A DNA stretch of 64,000 nucleotides, from assembly GCA_016220085.1 (NCBI GenBank), contig JACRIN010000093.1, positions 62,001 through 126,000 of the forward strand. The letters are read 5' to 3'. The stretch is from Planctomycetota bacterium (GTDB lineage Bacteria; Planctomycetota; UBA1135; GCA-002686595). Shown here piece after piece: positions 1 to 7,548 of this stretch. The notes under the pieces were generated by a model, which made no database searches, was not told the DNA's origin, and worked only from the letters and a program-made list of their open reading frames with translations. Numbering within the stretch: position 1 is the first letter of the stretch; each line of letters opens with the position of its first letter. Position numbers and translations under genes: made by a program.

Positions 1-993
1 CAGCTCCAGACGTACTCCGGCGACGAACCGCTCGCGCTCGAGCCGTTGGATCTCGGGCGTTTGCTCGGCGAGCTCGCCCCCGTGCTCGACGCGGCGGCCG
101 GCGCGGAGATCGAGCTCACCGTCGAGCCCGCGACCGAGGAACTCGTGCTCGCGTGCAACCGCACGCAGCTCGAGCAAGCGGTCCTGAACCTGGTCACCAA
201 CGCTCGCGACGCGCGCGCGAAGCACGTGCGAGTCCGTGTCGTGCGCGTCGCGATGACCGAAGTCGCGTGGAAGGCCGAGTTCTTCCGCGGCGACGCGCGC
301 GACGGCGAGTTCGCGCGCATCGAGGTCGAGGACGACGGCGAAGGCATGGATCGCGCGCTGATCGAGCGCATCTTCGATCCGTTCTTCACGACGCGCTTCC
401 CCGGGCGCGGGCTCGGTCTCGCGGTCGCGTTCGGCGCGCTGCGTCGGCATCGCGGACTGGTCACGGTCAGCAGCCGGCCGGGCGCGGGCTCGCGTTTTCG
501 GCTGTGCCTTCCGTTGAACGGTCACGTCGCGAGCGACGTCGTGTTGACCCCGCAGTGCCCGCCGACTGCGGAGCCGCCGCATGCCGTGCCTCCGATGCGC
601 GTGCTCGTCGTCGACGACGAAGCGGACGTGCGCGAGTACGTGCGCGCCGCGTTGCAGACGCGCGGCCACGCGGTCGCGGTCACCGGCGACGGCGCGGCCG
701 CGCGCGAAACGCTGCACACGCTCGGCGACGACGCGCGGACCGTCGCGCTCGTCGATCTCAGCATGCCGGTCGTCGACGGCCGCGATGTAGTGCGCGCGCT
801 GCGTGCGAACGGTCGCGAGCCGGCGATCGTGTTGATGAGCGGCCATGCCGCCGGGCATCTCGTCGAGACCGCGCGCGAGCTCGCGGTCGACGGGCACCTC
901 GCGAAGCCGTTCACCGCCGCGGAGCTCGAGCGCACGCTCGCCCGCGCCGTCGAGGCTCGCATGAACGCGCCGCGCCGATCACCGACGCTGTGA
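1..993 (+). CDS. Hybrid sensor histidine kinase/response regulator, C-terminal part (5' end outside window)
   Basis: The reading frame is open from base 1, so the start lies upstream. What remains is the end of a two-component hybrid kinase. First comes a GHKL ATPase domain: an N-box with the NLVTNARDA motif, a G1 box DDGEGM, and FDPFFTT followed by GRGLGLA. Then comes a receiver domain starting with the VLVVDDE motif, with phosphoacceptor Asp in ALVDLSMP and the conserved Lys in AKPF. Such proteins usually autophosphorylate on a His upstream, which is not visible here, and pass phosphate to the attached receiver. No DNA-binding output domain follows, so the receiver probably modulates the kinase or a phosphorelay. 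The partner regulator is not in the window. Confidence 0.9.
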   Translation, partial: QLQTYSGDEPLALEPLDLGRLLGELAPVLDAAAGAEIELTVEPATEELVLACNRTQLEQAVLNLVTNARDARAKHVRVRVVRVAMTEVAWKAEFFRGDARDGEFARIEVEDDGEGMDRALIERIFDPFFTTRFPGRGLGLAVAFGALRRHRGLVTVSSRPGAGSRFRLCLPLNGHVASDVVLTPQCPPTAEPPHAVPPMRVLVVDDEADVREYVRAALQTRGHAVAVTGDGAAARETLHTLGDDARTVALVDLSMPVVDGRDVVRALRANGREPAIVLMSGHAAGHLVETARELAVDGHLAKPFTAAELERTLARAVEARMNAPRRSPTL

Positions 994-1022
994 GTGGCGC
1001 GGTGACCGGCGCGGCGTGGGAA

Positions 1023-1068
1023 GCGACGCAGCGAGCGACGCAGCGAGCGACGCGACGAGTGACGCGTC
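1023..1068. repeat. Tandem array of 12-bp units between convergent genes
   Basis: About four head-to-tail 12-bp units (consensus GCGACGCAGCGA; the first two are identical, the later ones drift) fill the 85-bp gap between the end of the kinase gene and the end of the glycine-rich protein gene on the other strand. No reading frame or promoter is evident. It resembles the longer arrays at 17601-17720, 37587-37766 and 41611-41730 in style but not in unit sequence. Confidence 0.6.
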
Positions 1069-1078
1069 GTCCGTCCGA

Positions 1079-2317
1079 TCAGGGATTCGCTTCGGGCAAC
1101 AGCACGTGCGGCGGCGGCGAGATCAGCTCGTCGAGCGTCTTGCCGGCGGGCAGCAGGAGCTGGGTCGTGTCGGCGATGTGCAGTTGCACCAGACCGGGGC
1201 CGCCGTGTCCGCCCTGGCCTTCGACCGGCTGCAGATGGATGTCGAGCTTGCCGACTCCGCGCCGACCACCGCGCGCGGTGATCGCGAGGTCGGGCGTCGC
1301 GGAGAAGTCGATCTTCGCCGCTTGGACCAGGACCATTCCGCCGGAGCCGCCACCCGAGCCGCCACCGACGCGATCGAGGAAGTTGGTGTTCTCGCCGCCG
1401 CCGCCCTTGCCGCCGTCGCAGCGCACGCGACCCACCGGCCCGATGACGAACTCATTCGCGACGAGCACGCCGAGCCCTCCTCCGCCGCCGCCGCCGGAGC
1501 CCTTCTCGTCGCCGTTCGGCGAGAACGGGATCGGCGGATACGGTTGGCCTTGCGTGTACGCCGCGTCGCCGCCGGCGCCTCCGCCTGCGCCACCGATCGG
1601 AGCGATGAGCTCGCCGACCACGATCTGGCCGGTGCCCGGATCGAGCTTGCGGCCGAAGAAGTCGTTGGTCGGATCGCCGTCGATGAAAACCGGCGAGCCG
1701 GGGCGGCCGCCGTTCGGACCGAGCTGCGACGTCACCGCGCCGTACGCGCCGCGGCCGCCGTCATGACCCTTGCACGCGATCAGGCCGATGTTCGCCGGAT
1801 CCTCGGGGTTCGGGCTGACCGGCTGGTTCGCGGCGAACGCGCCGCCGCCGCCGCCGCCGCCGCGTCGGTAGCTCACCGACTGCTTGACGTCGTGCCAGCC
1901 GGTTTCGCCGCCGCCTCCGCCGGACCACGGCAGCAGACCGAAGCCCTTGCCGCCGAACGGAGTGCTCTGCGTCGTCTGCCAACTGCCGGTGCCGCCGCGA
2001 CCGCCAGCGGGGCCGCCGCTCGCGCCGAGTTCCGGGATGTTGGTGGTGTTGAGCGTCGTCACGCCGGGGCTGTCGAACGCCGACAGTTCGAGCGTGCCGT
2101 CGATCCGGATCTTGCCGGTCGCGTATGCCTTGAACGGCTGCGAGCCCAACGCACGCAACGAACCGCCAGCCTCGATGACGATGTTGTCCGCGAAGAGCGG
2201 GCCCTTCAGGTCGGTGTCGTAGACGTAGAATTGGCCCGCGGGGACGATGAAGTCGTTGCTTTGGAAAGCGAGTGCGGTCGGAGTGAAGAGCAAGGTCAGA
2301 GAGATCGCGCGAAGCAT
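1079..2317 (-). CDS. Secreted glycine-rich protein of unknown function
   Basis: The gene predicts a 412-residue exported protein. The start at 2317 gives a short Sec signal peptide (MLRAISLTLLFTPTALAFQ). The frame stays open to 2494, but the extra residues look like untranslated leader. The mature protein is dominated by glycine clusters, including runs of five to eight Gly in loops such as GGGSGGGSGG, alternating with short hydrophobic strands such as MVLVQAA. That pattern suggests a repetitive beta-structure, possibly a beta-helix with glycine turns, at the cell surface or outside. No catalytic motif is recognised. It is divergently transcribed from the exported protein at 2617, across a region that contains a strong hairpin. 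Function unknown. Confidence 0.75.
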   Translation of the reverse strand: MLRAISLTLLFTPTALAFQSNDFIVPAGQFYVYDTDLKGPLFADNIVIEAGGSLRALGSQPFKAYATGKIRIDGTLELSAFDSPGVTTLNTTNIPELGASGGPAGGRGGTGSWQTTQSTPFGGKGFGLLPWSGGGGGETGWHDVKQSVSYRRGGGGGGGAFAANQPVSPNPEDPANIGLIACKGHDGGRGAYGAVTSQLGPNGGRPGSPVFIDGDPTNDFFGRKLDPGTGQIVVGELIAPIGGAGGGAGGDAAYTQGQPYPPIPFSPNGDEKGSGGGGGGGLGVLVANEFVIGPVGRVRCDGGKGGGGENTNFLDRVGGGSGGGSGGMVLVQAAKIDFSATPDLAITARGGRRGVGKLDIHLQPVEGQGGHGGPGLVQLHIADTTQLLLPAGKTLDELISPPPHVLLPEANP

Positions 2318-2541
2318 GGGATTCCGTGGTTTGGATTCAGGGATGAAGCGCCGAGGCACCGCCGCTTGCGTAGGCGGCGGATCAGCGGGGAAGTCGAGCC
2401 GGGGTTCTTCGTCGCTCTTTCGGATGCGCGGGTTCGCACGCTCGGACGCGGAAGCGGCGTCGCGCGCGAGGAGACGCGGGGTTCGCGTAGCCAAGCGTGA
2501 CGAATGCGAACCGTGTGCCGTGTCTCCAGCGTGATTGGCAA

Positions 2542-2565
2542 CAGCTCGCGAGTCTTCGCGAGCTG
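2542..2565. other. Perfect inverted repeat (10-bp stem, 4-nt loop) in divergent intergenic region
   Basis: Bases 2542-2551 (CAGCTCGCGA) pair perfectly with 2556-2565 around the loop GTCT. The element sits about 50 bp upstream of the start at 2617, between two divergently transcribed exported-protein genes. It could be an operator, a 5' leader hairpin or an attenuator. No run of T follows, so a classical intrinsic terminator is unlikely. Confidence 0.5.
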
Positions 2566-2616
2566 CGAAATCCGACGCACCGGTCGAACTCGCGCCGTTC
2601 GCCTAACATGGCCGGG

Positions 2617-4470
2617 ATGAAGTTCACTTGCTCACGCCACCTCGTCCTGTCGCTCTCCGCCTCGTCCGTGCTCGCGACCGCTGCCTTCGCGCAGTGGACC
2701 AACGATCCCGCGGTCAACCTTCCGATCGCCGCCGCCGCGAACGATCAAGCGGTGCCGAAGGTCGCCGCGACCGCCGACGGCAAGACGTGGTTCGGTTGGT
2801 TCGACAACCGCGCCGGCAGTTACGCCGTGTACGTGCAGTGCGTCGACGCGCAGGGCAATGCGCTCTTCGCGCCGAACGGGCTGTTGGTGAGCGCGAATCC
2901 GCAATCGACGTCCCTGGTCGACTGGGACCTCGTCACCGATGCGCAGGGCGACGCGCTGCTCGCGTTCACCGACACGCGCGCCGGCAGCGACCTCGACGTC
3001 TACGCCTACAAGATCACGCAGGCCGGTGCGTTCGCGTGGGGCGCGAACGGCGTCACCGTTTCGAGCAACAACGATTTCGAGGCGTCGCCGCAGTGCGCCG
3101 AGCTCTCCGACGGCTCGCTCGCGGTCGTGTGGGGTCGTTCGCCGAGCGGTGTGGACGGCACGGTGCGTATCCAGCGCCTCGACGCGAACGGCGTCGCGCA
3201 GTACGCGGCGAACGGGCTCGCGATCAGCGGCGCCGCCGGCGAGGACCCGGGCTTCCCGCAGGTCGTCGCGGCGGAGTCCGGCAAGTACATCGTCACGTGG
3301 CTGCGCGACATCGGCACGTTCGCGAGCCCGCGCCACATGCGCGCGCAGAAGTTCGACGCCGCCGGCAACGCGCAGTGGGGCGTCGTGCCGGTCAGCGTGC
3401 TCGACAACGCGTCGCTCTCGATCGCGTACTGGCCCGACGTCCAGTCGGACGGCGCGGGCGGCGCGGTGTTCGGATGGCACGTTTCGGCGGGCAGCGACTT
3501 CGACAGCTACGTGCAGAAGCTCAGTAGCTCCGGTACCGAAGCCTTCGCGCACAACGGTCTGAAGATCGCGAGCGCGGCGAGCACGCTCGAGCTCTATCCG
3601 TCGGTCGCGCACCTCGCCGCCAGCGGCGACCTGATCGTCGCCTTCGAGCGCCGCAACACGGCCCAGAGCCTCTGGGGCATCAACGTCCAGCGCGTGTCCG
3701 CCGCCGGCGCGTTGCTCTTCGGCGCGAACGGGATCGTGCTCGATCCGATCGACAACACCAACGACTCGTTGGTGCGCGCGCTGCCGTTCGGCGACGGCGC
3801 GTTGGTCTTCGATTTCCACCAAGCGACGCCGCCGGGGCCGCAGCAGAACGTCGTCGCGTGGCGTCTCGACGGCGCGGGCAATCTGCTCTGGGGCTCGAGC
3901 CCGACGCCGCTCTCGACCGCGATCTCCGCGAAGGACGACCTCGAGGTCGTGATCGACTCGACCGGCATCGCGCGCGCGGGTTGGCACGACGAGCGCAACG
4001 ATTCGGGCGACCTCTACGCGCAGAACATCGACGTCGACGGGACGCTGGGCAACGGCAGCCCGTGCGAGTGGTCGAACTACTGCGTGACGTCGCCGAACTC
4101 GGTCGGGCCGGGCGCGCTGATCGGCGCGAGCGGCAGCACGAGCGTCGCGCTCGACTCGCTCGTGCTGAACGCGACCGGTTGTCCGCTCAACAAGCCGTGC
4201 CTCTTCTTCTATGGCCCGAACGCGACCGCGGGCGTGCCGTTCAAGAACGGCGTGCTCTGCATCTCCGGCGGGTTCTATCGCCTGCCGGTGACCAACACAG
4301 GCGCGGGCGGCAGCCCGAGCGCGGCGCTCGACATCGCCAACCCGCCGGCGATCGGCGGACAGATCACCGCGGGCTCGATCTGGCGCTTCCAGCTCTGGTA
4401 CCGCGACCCGATCGCGCCGCCCGCGGGAGCGAACTTGAGCGACGCGCTGAGCGTCACCTTCTGCCAGTAG
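2617..4470 (+). CDS. Exported protein with repeated beta-strand blocks and a C-terminal YC module
   Basis: The chosen start gives a 617-residue protein with a clear Sec signal peptide ending in ATAAFAQ; an ATG at 2608 is the alternative. Residues about 25-480 are made of repeats of roughly 60 residues containing motifs such as AWGANG, LFGANG and WFDNRAG, resembling beta-propeller or WD-like blocks that record data series. The last ~135 residues form a separate module: NYC, then NS, PF-x-NG-x-LC, a G-x(2)-YRLPV block, QLWYRD, and a final FCQ. The same arrangement ends the subtilisin-like protease at 63237. The module may be a surface-anchoring or sorting domain, which is inference. The gene ends 4 bp from the convergent membrane protein gene. 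Confidence 0.8.
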   Translation: MKFTCSRHLVLSLSASSVLATAAFAQWTNDPAVNLPIAAAANDQAVPKVAATADGKTWFGWFDNRAGSYAVYVQCVDAQGNALFAPNGLLVSANPQSTSLVDWDLVTDAQGDALLAFTDTRAGSDLDVYAYKITQAGAFAWGANGVTVSSNNDFEASPQCAELSDGSLAVVWGRSPSGVDGTVRIQRLDANGVAQYAANGLAISGAAGEDPGFPQVVAAESGKYIVTWLRDIGTFASPRHMRAQKFDAAGNAQWGVVPVSVLDNASLSIAYWPDVQSDGAGGAVFGWHVSAGSDFDSYVQKLSSSGTEAFAHNGLKIASAASTLELYPSVAHLAASGDLIVAFERRNTAQSLWGINVQRVSAAGALLFGANGIVLDPIDNTNDSLVRALPFGDGALVFDFHQATPPGPQQNVVAWRLDGAGNLLWGSSPTPLSTAISAKDDLEVVIDSTGIARAGWHDERNDSGDLYAQNIDVDGTLGNGSPCEWSNYCVTSPNSVGPGALIGASGSTSVALDSLVLNATGCPLNKPCLFFYGPNATAGVPFKNGVLCISGGFYRLPVTNTGAGGSPSAALDIANPPAIGGQITAGSIWRFQLWYRDPIAPPAGANLSDALSVTFCQ

Positions 4471-4474
4471 GCAC

Positions 4475-5236
4475 TCAGTCGGAGTCGTCCTCGAGCGAGT
4501 TGCCGGTGAGCTCCTCGTGCGCCCGAGCGATGCGCTCGGCGCGCGCGAGCGATTCGGCGGTGTTCTCGCTCAGTGCGGACTCGAAGGCCTCGCGCCAGGA
4601 CGCGAGTTCGTAACCGCGACACAACGGTCGCGCGATCGCGAGCCACGGAGTGTCGTCGGACGAGTCGAGCGTGGCCGCGCGCTCCAACGCTGCCCGCTGC
4701 AGCACGGTCGAGATCGACAACACGCCGCAGGCGACGAGCGGCGCGATCGCGAAGCCCATCAGCGTTCTCCCGCCTTCGTCCGCCGACCGTCGGACGCTCG
4801 CGAACGCGAGCCAGGCGTTGCGTCCGTAGATCCAAACGCAAGCGACAGGCGGTATCGCGCTCGCGAGCAGCAGTCCGTGGAGCGAAGTGACGATCGCGCC
4901 GGAGTTCGTGACCAACGTGATCATGAGCACCGCCCCGAGCACGACCGCGAATGGCAACGCGACGAGTGTAGCCGCGAGCATCATTCCCGTGAGCCACATG
5001 TCGAATCCCGCCGAGCGTCCGCCCCGCCACAGCCAAAGCACCAGCGCGCTCATGCTCACGAGCGCATACGCGCAGGCCGGCGCGGTGAACTCATCGAACA
5101 AGCCATACTCCCAAGCCAGGAGGAAGCACGGGGTCGCGCCGCCGACGCCGAAGAGCAGTGAGAACACGATCCACACGACGCCGAAGCCGTGCGCTGCGGC
5201 GCTCGAACGCGGCGAATCAAGGGCGGCGAGTTCCAC
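4475..5236 (-). CDS. Multi-pass membrane protein, unknown function
   Basis: A 253-residue protein with about five or six hydrophobic segments: WIVFSLLFGVGG near residue 22, a segment around ALVSMSALVLWLW, LAATLVALPFAVVLGAVLMI, a segment around LLLASAIPPVACVWIY, and FAIAPLVACGVLSIS. A roughly 70-residue acidic, alanine-rich cytoplasmic tail follows, ending in EDDSD. No signature of a known transporter or enzyme is visible. It lies downstream of the two small exported protein genes on the same strand, separated from them by a strong hairpin at 5276-5313, and is probably transcribed alone. Confidence 0.7.
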   Translation of the reverse strand: MELAALDSPRSSAAAHGFGVVWIVFSLLFGVGGATPCFLLAWEYGLFDEFTAPACAYALVSMSALVLWLWRGGRSAGFDMWLTGMMLAATLVALPFAVVLGAVLMITLVTNSGAIVTSLHGLLLASAIPPVACVWIYGRNAWLAFASVRRSADEGGRTLMGFAIAPLVACGVLSISTVLQRAALERAATLDSSDDTPWLAIARPLCRGYELASWREAFESALSENTAESLARAERIARAHEELTGNSLEDDSD

Positions 5237-5275
5237 GGGAGCCTTCGAACCTACCGCAGGAGCTCCGAGAACGCA

Positions 5276-5313
5276 CGACGCGCGCGCTCCGGCGGTCCGG
5301 GGCGCGCGCGTCG
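5276..5313 (-). terminator. GC-rich hairpin downstream of the 77-aa lipoprotein gene
   Basis: Bases 5276-5287 pair perfectly with 5302-5313 (12 bp of mostly GCGC sequence) around a 14-nt loop. The element starts about 20 bp beyond the stop of the lipoprotein gene on the minus strand. There is no T tract, so it may act with Rho or as an RNA 3' stabiliser. Confidence 0.5.
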
Positions 5314-5333
5314 CTTGTCGGTCGGTGCGAGGG

Positions 5334-5567
5334 TTACTTCTCGCCGCCGATCTCGTTCTTCAGCTTCTCGAGCTCGGCGTCGGCGTTGTCCTTGTTGATC
5401 TCCTTCGCCGCGGCGGCGTCGGCTTCGTCCTGCGACGGAACCGCGGGGACGTCCGCCGCCGCGTCCGCGGCGTCGCCGGAGGTCGAGCTCGCGGCGGGCG
5501 GGGTGCTCTCCTGGGCCGTGCAGGCCGCGGCGAGCGTCAGTGCGATCACGATGAGCGAGTTCTTCAT
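5334..5567 (-). CDS. Small lipoprotein, acidic and alanine-rich
   Basis: A 77-residue protein beginning with a lipoprotein signal (MKNSLIVIALTLAAAC); Cys16 is the expected lipidation site. The mature part is low-complexity (Ala, Asp, Ser, Pro) and ends in a short charged helix (DAELEKLKNEIGGEK). It follows the coiled-coil exported protein gene by 11 bp on the same strand, so the two are probably co-transcribed. No known family is recognised. It may be an envelope structural or coupling lipoprotein, which is inference from its size and composition. Confidence 0.75.
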   Translation of the reverse strand: MKNSLIVIALTLAAACTAQESTPPAASSTSGDAADAAADVPAVPSQDEADAAAAKEINKDNADAELEKLKNEIGGEK

Positions 5568-5578
5568 GACTGGTGTCC

Positions 5579-6274
5579 TCAGCGGCCTCCGCCGTCCTTT
5601 TCCTTCTGCTTCTCGCGCGCGTTCTTCTCGCGCTTCTCGCGAGCTTCGGCTTCCTTGCGCGCGTTCTCGATGCGTTCCTTCTCCTGGCGTTCGCGAGCGA
5701 GGCGCTCGGCGGCCGCGCGTTCATCGGCGTTGCCGTCGCGGCGTTCGCCCTTCGCACCAGGCGTGCGACCCGGCGCGCCCGGCCTGCGACCCGGCGCGAG
5801 CTTGTTGTCGATGCGCTCGAACTCCGCAGCTCCCGCGCGTTCCTTCAAGCGAGCGCGTGCGTTCTCGTAGCGCTTGCGCTGGGCCTCGCGCAGCGTCTCG
5901 AGCTCCTTGAGCCGCTCGACGTTGTTCGACTCGCGGTAGACCTCCATCAGACGGTTGATCCGCGCCATGCGCTCGCGATGCATCGCTTCGAGTTTCGCGA
6001 TCTCGTTGGCGACCGCGCGCGGGTTCTTCTCGGCGGGGCTCTTCTCGTCCCTTGCTTCGGGCTTGCCGCCCTTGGCCTCGCGTTCGCGGCGCGCGGCTTC
6101 GTCGCGGGCGCGCTGCGTCTGCTCTTGGGCCTTCGCGCGAGCTTCTTCCTGGGCGCGCGCCGCTTCTTGGGCGGTGCGCTCGGTGCCGCGCGAGTTGTTG
6201 TCTTGCGCGGTGACGATGCCGGCGAGCGGCAGGGCGACCAGACAGGCGAGGGTGATTCGGGAGTGGAGTTTCAT
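5579..6274 (-). CDS. Exported coiled-coil protein rich in charged residues
   Basis: A 231-residue protein with a Sec signal peptide (cleavage probably after AGIVTAQ). Almost all of the rest is Glu, Arg, Lys and Ala in heptad-like order (for example RARDEAARREREAK), predicting long helical or coiled-coil segments, with a central Pro/Gly/Arg break containing GRRPGAPGRTPGAKG. It is the first gene of a two-gene unit with the small lipoprotein. Such composition fits a periplasmic spacer or scaffold protein, but no named family can be assigned. Confidence 0.7.
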   Translation of the reverse strand: MKLHSRITLACLVALPLAGIVTAQDNNSRGTERTAQEAARAQEEARAKAQEQTQRARDEAARREREAKGGKPEARDEKSPAEKNPRAVANEIAKLEAMHRERMARINRLMEVYRESNNVERLKELETLREAQRKRYENARARLKERAGAAEFERIDNKLAPGRRPGAPGRTPGAKGERRDGNADERAAAERLARERQEKERIENARKEAEAREKREKNAREKQKEKDGGGR

Positions 6275-6430
6275 GGATCTGCCTTCCTCGCGAGCGTGCC
6301 GCGATGGGGTGCGTGTGCGAGTCTAGTGACCCACCCGCCGCCCGGGCAATCGATGCTTCCCGGTACGCGCCTCCGCGGCGGAACCTACGCGCCTTGGCGA
6401 GCGGCGCGAGGCGACGATTCCGTTAGGGAG

Positions 6431-7252
6431 TCAGCGCTTGGGCCGCTCGATGTCGTTGAGCTTCCAGGAGTAGTCCAGGTAGGAGAGGTCGACGTCCTTC
6501 TTGGTGTCGCGCAACCACGCCGCGTGCTCCTCGGGCGCGTACTTGGCGATCCACTCGCGCACCGAGCCTCCGTCGCGCACGAAGTCCGCCTTGAACCAGG
6601 AGAAGATCTCCGACACCTGCGCCTTCGACTTCTCGCGATCGAAGCGGTTGCGCGTCGCGTCCGCGAGCCAGGCGCGCACTTGCTCGTCGAGCTGGGTGCC
6701 GAGCTTCTCCGCGATGAACGCCTCCTTGCGCAGCGACGGACAGCCGCGCGACGCGCAGTTGATCGCCGCATGGACGCGCGCGTCCTTGAACTTCGTGCGC
6801 AGGACGTCGTGCTCGATGTTGTTGAGCGTCAGCTCCTTCGTCACGCCGTCGGGGAAGAGGTGACCGAGCGGGATGAAGGGCTTGTCCCAGGGCGACTTGA
6901 AGAGCCCGCCGAGGTCCTTGATCGAGTCGAGCGGGTAGCTCTTCGCGACCAGGTGGATCGTGTACGCGTTGTAGGCGTTGATCCAGAATGCGTAGCGCTG
7001 CTCCTTCGACCAGAGCTCGAACTCCTCGCGCGTCACCGATTGGAGCGCGCCCAGGTACTGGTCGAGCTTCGCGCGGTCCAGCGACAGCGCTTTGTAGTCG
7101 AAGCGGTCGCCTTGGACGCAGGCGCGCAGCACGGCGGTCCACGCGCCGTGGTTCTGGTCGAACTGGAGCTCGGCGGGCTTCTGCGCCTGCGCCGAGGCGA
7201 CCAGGGTCGCGAGACCCAGGCAGAGGATCAGGACGGGTCGGACGAGCGGCAT
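6431..7252 (-). CDS. Exported DUF547 family protein
   Basis: The start at 7252 gives a 273-residue protein with a signal peptide ending near VASAQAQ; upstream codons in frame look untranslated. The body matches the DUF547 family: the RYAFWINAYNAYTIHLV block, IKDLGG, LTLNNIEHDVLR, and AAINCASRGCPSLR with its two conserved Cys. DUF547 proteins resemble the papain-like/transglutaminase superfamily, but no activity is established. It is divergently transcribed from the HEAT-repeat protein gene at 7549, with about 296 bp between them in which no gene and no convincing promoter was seen. Confidence 0.88.
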   Translation of the reverse strand: MPLVRPVLILCLGLATLVASAQAQKPAELQFDQNHGAWTAVLRACVQGDRFDYKALSLDRAKLDQYLGALQSVTREEFELWSKEQRYAFWINAYNAYTIHLVAKSYPLDSIKDLGGLFKSPWDKPFIPLGHLFPDGVTKELTLNNIEHDVLRTKFKDARVHAAINCASRGCPSLRKEAFIAEKLGTQLDEQVRAWLADATRNRFDREKSKAQVSEIFSWFKADFVRDGGSVREWIAKYAPEEHAAWLRDTKKDVDLSYLDYSWKLNDIERPKR

Positions 7253-7548
7253 GGTGTCTTGGGAGCGAGCGACGAGCGCGGTCCGCGGGGACGGACGACG
7301 GTCGGAGGTACGAACGACATCGTGACACGGACGCGGGGCCGCCACGAATCGATTGGGTTGTTACGAGGCGGGAACGAGTGAGGAGCGCGCGGGCGCCCGG
7401 TCTGCGTTCAGGGGCTCTATCGCACGGAGGCCGGCGACGCGTAAGCTCCTGAATCGTCGGCAGTTCCGAGTCACCGGCGCGGCAGCGCCGACCGCGGACT
7501 CCCGGGTCCAAGTCTTGCGCAGGCCGTGGACTCCCCGGAGGTCAGACC

